From Microcyclospora pomicola (Eukaryota > Ascomycota > Dothideomycetes > Capnodiales), in the NCBI GenBank assembly GCA_002786065.1, contig NHNY01000003.1:868001-932000 (forward strand): a stretch of DNA of 64,000 nt. Direction: 5' to 3'. This document shows positions 63,001-64,000 of this stretch, one piece after another (position 1 is the stretch's first letter; every line of letters begins with the position of its first letter). A model generated the notes under the pieces. That model was not told where the DNA came from and made no database searches. It saw nothing but the letters and a program-made list of their open reading frames with translations. Position numbers and translations under genes: made by a program.

Positions 63001-64000
63001 GACTGACAAGCCAACGTTCAAGGCAGATGAACACGCGATATACATCTATCGCTGCTTCATTCTGCAATGTCTTGCGGAACTGCTTTCTAGCTATACCCGA
63101 ACCAAGGTGGAATTCATCAACTTCTCTCGCAAGCCAGAGACACAGCCTGCTACACCTTCCAAGCCACGAGCTGGGACCTTGAACTATCTCCTCAACACTC
63201 TCGTACCAGTCGGCACGCTGGAGCACAAGGATGATATCGCTCACAAGAAGAAGCTATCTACATCGAGCTGGGCCATCACTGTGCTGGTGTCGCTGGTCTC
63301 GAAGACCAAAGAACGTTCTATCACCCCACACGCTGCCGACGCAGCCGATCAACTTGGAGATGATCAACTTACCTTTGTCCGGAAATTCGTTCTTGAGCAT
63401 GCGCTCCGTTCTTTTAAGGATGCCACAGTCTCTCAAGAGCCTCTCGATTTCAGATACTCCAGGCTACTCGGCCTGGCCGAGATCTTCAATCGAATGTTGA
63501 ACACGAAAGCAGATCGTGATGCCAACGGACAACGCATGGTCTCCGATCCCAACAACCCGATCGGGAAGCTCATGTACGAGAAGAACTTTGTGGGTGCTTT
63601 GACATCGGCCGTTGCTGAACTTGACCTCAATTTCCCCAACGCTAAAAGAGCTGTCAAATACATTCTAGGTCCACTCCGTGCACTGACAGATCTTGGTGTG
63701 ATATTGAGCCAAAGTGGCGAGTCAACTTCGAGTGTTGCTGGAACCGCGACCGACGATGACGATATTTCCTCGGCAACTTCTGTCTCAGATGCAGAACAGG
63801 AGGAGCGAGAGCAGACGCCTGATCTACTTAGAAACACCACACTCAGCATGTATGAGTCCGGAACCAATCAGGAAGAAGACTCTGAATCTGGCGATGACGA
63901 TGAGGATGACGAAGATATGTACGATGACGGTCTCGCGTATGAGGACGAAATGGACTATGAGGAAGAAGTAGTGCCGGAGCATGGCGACGTGGTCAGTGAC
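57056..64000 (+). CDS. TOM1: HUWE1/TOM1-type E3 ubiquitin ligase, N-terminal part
   Basis: The frame runs open from the ATG at 57056 to the right edge, 2315 codons without a stop or visible intron; the 3' end with the HECT domain lies outside. The start MGRIKKVATDRHTATLSPAI and FPQDWPFPRGDLYHWIPLLDRFD are typical of the family. A DUF908-like armadillo region covers about residues 60-430 and DUF913 about 490-900 (for example FGSNVWSSALGIVSSFIHNEP, NAFGAICLNESGMQLF, HGKIGTVLKMMCDAKPHL). Near residue 1515 there is a short motif (PGGLDEQEVIDMIGG). From about 2275 comes a strongly acidic tract (DDDEDDEDMYDD), as in yeast Tom1. Homologues ubiquitinate excess histones and unassembled ribosomal proteins. 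Full length is probably near 4000 residues. Confidence 0.95.
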   Translation, partial: MGRIKKVATDRHTATLSPAIAEFVTSASSAKLYQLPAKLASFPQDWPFPRGDLYHWIPLLDRFDHILELFNNEYALTAGPQSQPFQCRLLLKGDAVEGLSYPSAEPSSQELESEAYSEEGDRELVESIVNFTRILHEHCGNRSLYASSGHINNLLHTTSLSLLRLCLKLGLRLAQRFHVARYKNNHPQAQSALKENHYAFNYDNLATIARPFPRVVASHENVAATTPGKGKERPAQTPPFNSSDLVMIAKDPRSLEAKGDLSTVSLRYYDQSAAETRSIAPQDHTEASPATPTPVRRTSNLGPSRDRAPANDQSVASIDMIQTPSKSRQTESPLSSAAKVLLVPATKIAEQPAWAIMDEYISTVPEDSRYDLLNRVRVAKSLATPRATHQTLLEVRLLAISNLAYALGDSKFQDKVGQADSEEPQRFQLAKQLAELLQPAASEQTPLSLPLESTVLQTLEAMSKSRTKSTAIVDNLQIAVNHGVLYYTLRKVVASLNQDEDPDKQVELQRTEWREAAFDLVNALMMSSSHYRSAEKMVQAGIMDILVETLTFHTAVADRFHEKTLQFLSSFIHSLQQAFQTLASIKGLDIVADLTQYEVDSALQQSQSGNGLASEFKSRVVDYDISFHKQSTLRQLFKFTSHLFEHNAGTHDRLLRNLIDTPQMLGALRIVIEHAQIFGSNVWSSALGIVSSFIHNEPTSYQVIGEAGLSKGFLESITGERIPDVLPESCALTAEDLPGNVPVVDGEIRFPSVPGILPVGESMVDVPNAFGAICLNESGMQLFQASKALVRFFDIFVSPLHVRAMEDEAAGQTAATIGTAFDELSRHHPQLKTQIMMAVKSMVQRVAKLCADVSQYKPLGAKLWLKPLRQSIQLTEADRKNTVVLPFVSVCVKFLEGFFHNGSMCALFCDMGGVGGLLDLITTASNPYDMVASSLHGKIGTVLKMMCDAKPHLVLPYVLHRLQIAIRGTKALVSNTESRGLFVAFSDAAPPEANTLTDIDLATSVLASLSVTQLLSEQLSRMLAPPHFTSRHNQQSNQLFVTLNFTDVYLQLVEDLGNLHAACIWELSSLLGSLSTTMKDETDPKAFVHQRTNTEGLAEILTSSQPDTRTSNMMQETSTSDDELLTRNVKAIRYLLQQTPSSVEAVFHALSQALTPKRNTDPEIKLHANLVAEKIAEKLLWAIDYRKFTHHDETMEIRYSWFILHEITRIQLRSSYNMESYPHSREALTLVLSKFYQKKGFEKMNDFLEKFGDMLGKTADEDEVAKVRERTAKDGIRVILEFYSYVVRSKCITEATQSNVISVRDHRQPDYFMPGQFVVEIRNVILPAVTAIWDSDAIESMDEQQVKHIVEILRITLKGEGEDRAIKRSDGAKRHVSALKPSFGLKARAAAPLLQDGTIPTSIAREAVYRCRSHELTAREYALSHLAPRDAPNFSIPEDEPCEGSNGTPSTEHALQRQSSVEMTDAAPPFQQPDQSAQATTVVTTDVPLSEADADSENDADIRMPLPGGLDEQEVIDMIGGDTLQNIMNMANGALDTRADAASAKATGEAFVTVDDLDEKRAELREDLVDRCLGVLSAVPKITFELSDLIQAAVARSGEGANPRAEIGKTIVSSLMSLQADEPGPKTGAKIYAYAHLVALVLQDRDFFDSTIDDLKEYFDNLVDWVEIPGDAKVEDIPYLEMILLIIERVLAEDEQPVEMTWEPPSPEHPLKPQPVHNAPEPVVPDDLRARLLDALLDILPKVGKNTSLGLSVARTLVMLTRKHEFAARMRQKNSMSRLFLMIRQMAGSVNDKLHCAFMLILRHMIEDKQTIRQIMRTEIKAAFEGHRSVRAMDTTTYTRNLYHLVLRDPEAFVDVTQELLEIVKFDGIATRAQSLGLKRDKLATTDTSESIPENEATAVASSHTPAADETTSPSLPSSDGVVAFLLRELSNYKDVEDCPPATDKADAVDRNVEVTTPATGDVDMTDAASNSTVAAGAVSSKTDKPTFKADEHAIYIYRCFILQCLAELLSSYTRTKVEFINFSRKPETQPATPSKPRAGTLNYLLNTLVPVGTLEHKDDIAHKKKLSTSSWAITVLVSLVSKTKERSITPHAADAADQLGDDQLTFVRKFVLEHALRSFKDATVSQEPLDFRYSRLLGLAEIFNRMLNTKADRDANGQRMVSDPNNPIGKLMYEKNFVGALTSAVAELDLNFPNAKRAVKYILGPLRALTDLGVILSQSGESTSSVAGTATDDDDISSATSVSDAEQEEREQTPDLLRNTTLSMYESGTNQEEDSESGDDDEDDEDMYDDGLAYEDEMDYEEEVVPEHGDVVSD

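Noticed and set aside
1-64000. Transposons, retroelements, tRNA genes, CRISPR arrays
   Set aside because: I looked for terminal repeats, transposase or reverse-transcriptase motifs, T-arm/D-arm patterns and regular repeats on both strands and found none I could support.

Overview
The window is genomic DNA of a filamentous ascomycete (Pezizomycotina; a Dothideomycete is my best guess, not shown by the sequence alone). The evidence is short introns of about 45-150 bases with GT..AG ends and CTAAC/CTGAC-like branch sites, dense genes on both strands with no operons, and several fungus-specific families (RXT3, PRM1, BTN1, Gag1-like clamp, GPI-anchored Ser/Thr-rich wall protein, STAND N-domain plus ankyrin). 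I see no transposon, tRNA, rRNA or CRISPR array.

Layout. 1-1160 (-): a cysteine-module protein cut by the left edge. 2132-3130 (+): histidine phosphatase with a C-terminal PCNA-box-like tail. 3663-6852 (-): a dienelactone-hydrolase-like gene and an intradiol (hydroxyquinol/catechol) dioxygenase, plausibly one aromatic-degradation pair. 8039-9187 (-): Gag1-like clamp protein. 9942-11165 (+): HMG-CoA lyase. 11380-14620 (-) and 14954-15742 (+): RFC1 and mitochondrial ribosomal protein L16, divergent. 15899-17254 (-): BTN1/CLN3. 19017-22431 (+): RXT3, an Rpd3L histone deacetylase complex subunit. 23116-24742 (+): mpaB-like oxygenase. 25626-28700 (+): RasGEF with an N-terminal P-loop domain. 29148-29867 (-): GPI-anchored surface protein. 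30724-34797 (-): xanthine dehydrogenase. 35732-37129 (+): ankyrin protein with a STAND-type N domain. 37495-38607 (-) and 39587-40503 (+): two short-chain dehydrogenases, the second apparently without its active-site segment. 40927-41415 (+): SDH assembly factor 4. 41759-42373 (-): hotdog thioesterase. 42889-46695 (+): RRP12. 46698-47222 (-): small membrane protein. 48366-50747 (-): PRM1. 52817-54314 (+): unknown single-span membrane protein. 55126-55736 (+): AP-3 sigma. 57056-64000 (+): N-terminal 2315 codons of a TOM1/HUWE1 ubiquitin ligase, cut by the right edge.

Most genes are unrelated housekeeping neighbours. The functional groupings I can argue for are the aromatic-catabolism pair and, more loosely, mitochondrial and lipid metabolism genes scattered along the window. 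I did not find a clear new multi-gene system. The least ordinary items are a phosphatase ending in a PCNA-box motif, a RasGEF fused to a degenerate small-GTPase-like domain, a dienelactone hydrolase homologue whose nucleophile cysteine codon is split by an intron and whose flanking glycines are gone, four tandem CxxC modules in the left-edge gene, and an SDR that lacks YxxxK where it should be.

All exon joins are read by eye from splice signals and frame continuity; none is confirmed by transcripts.
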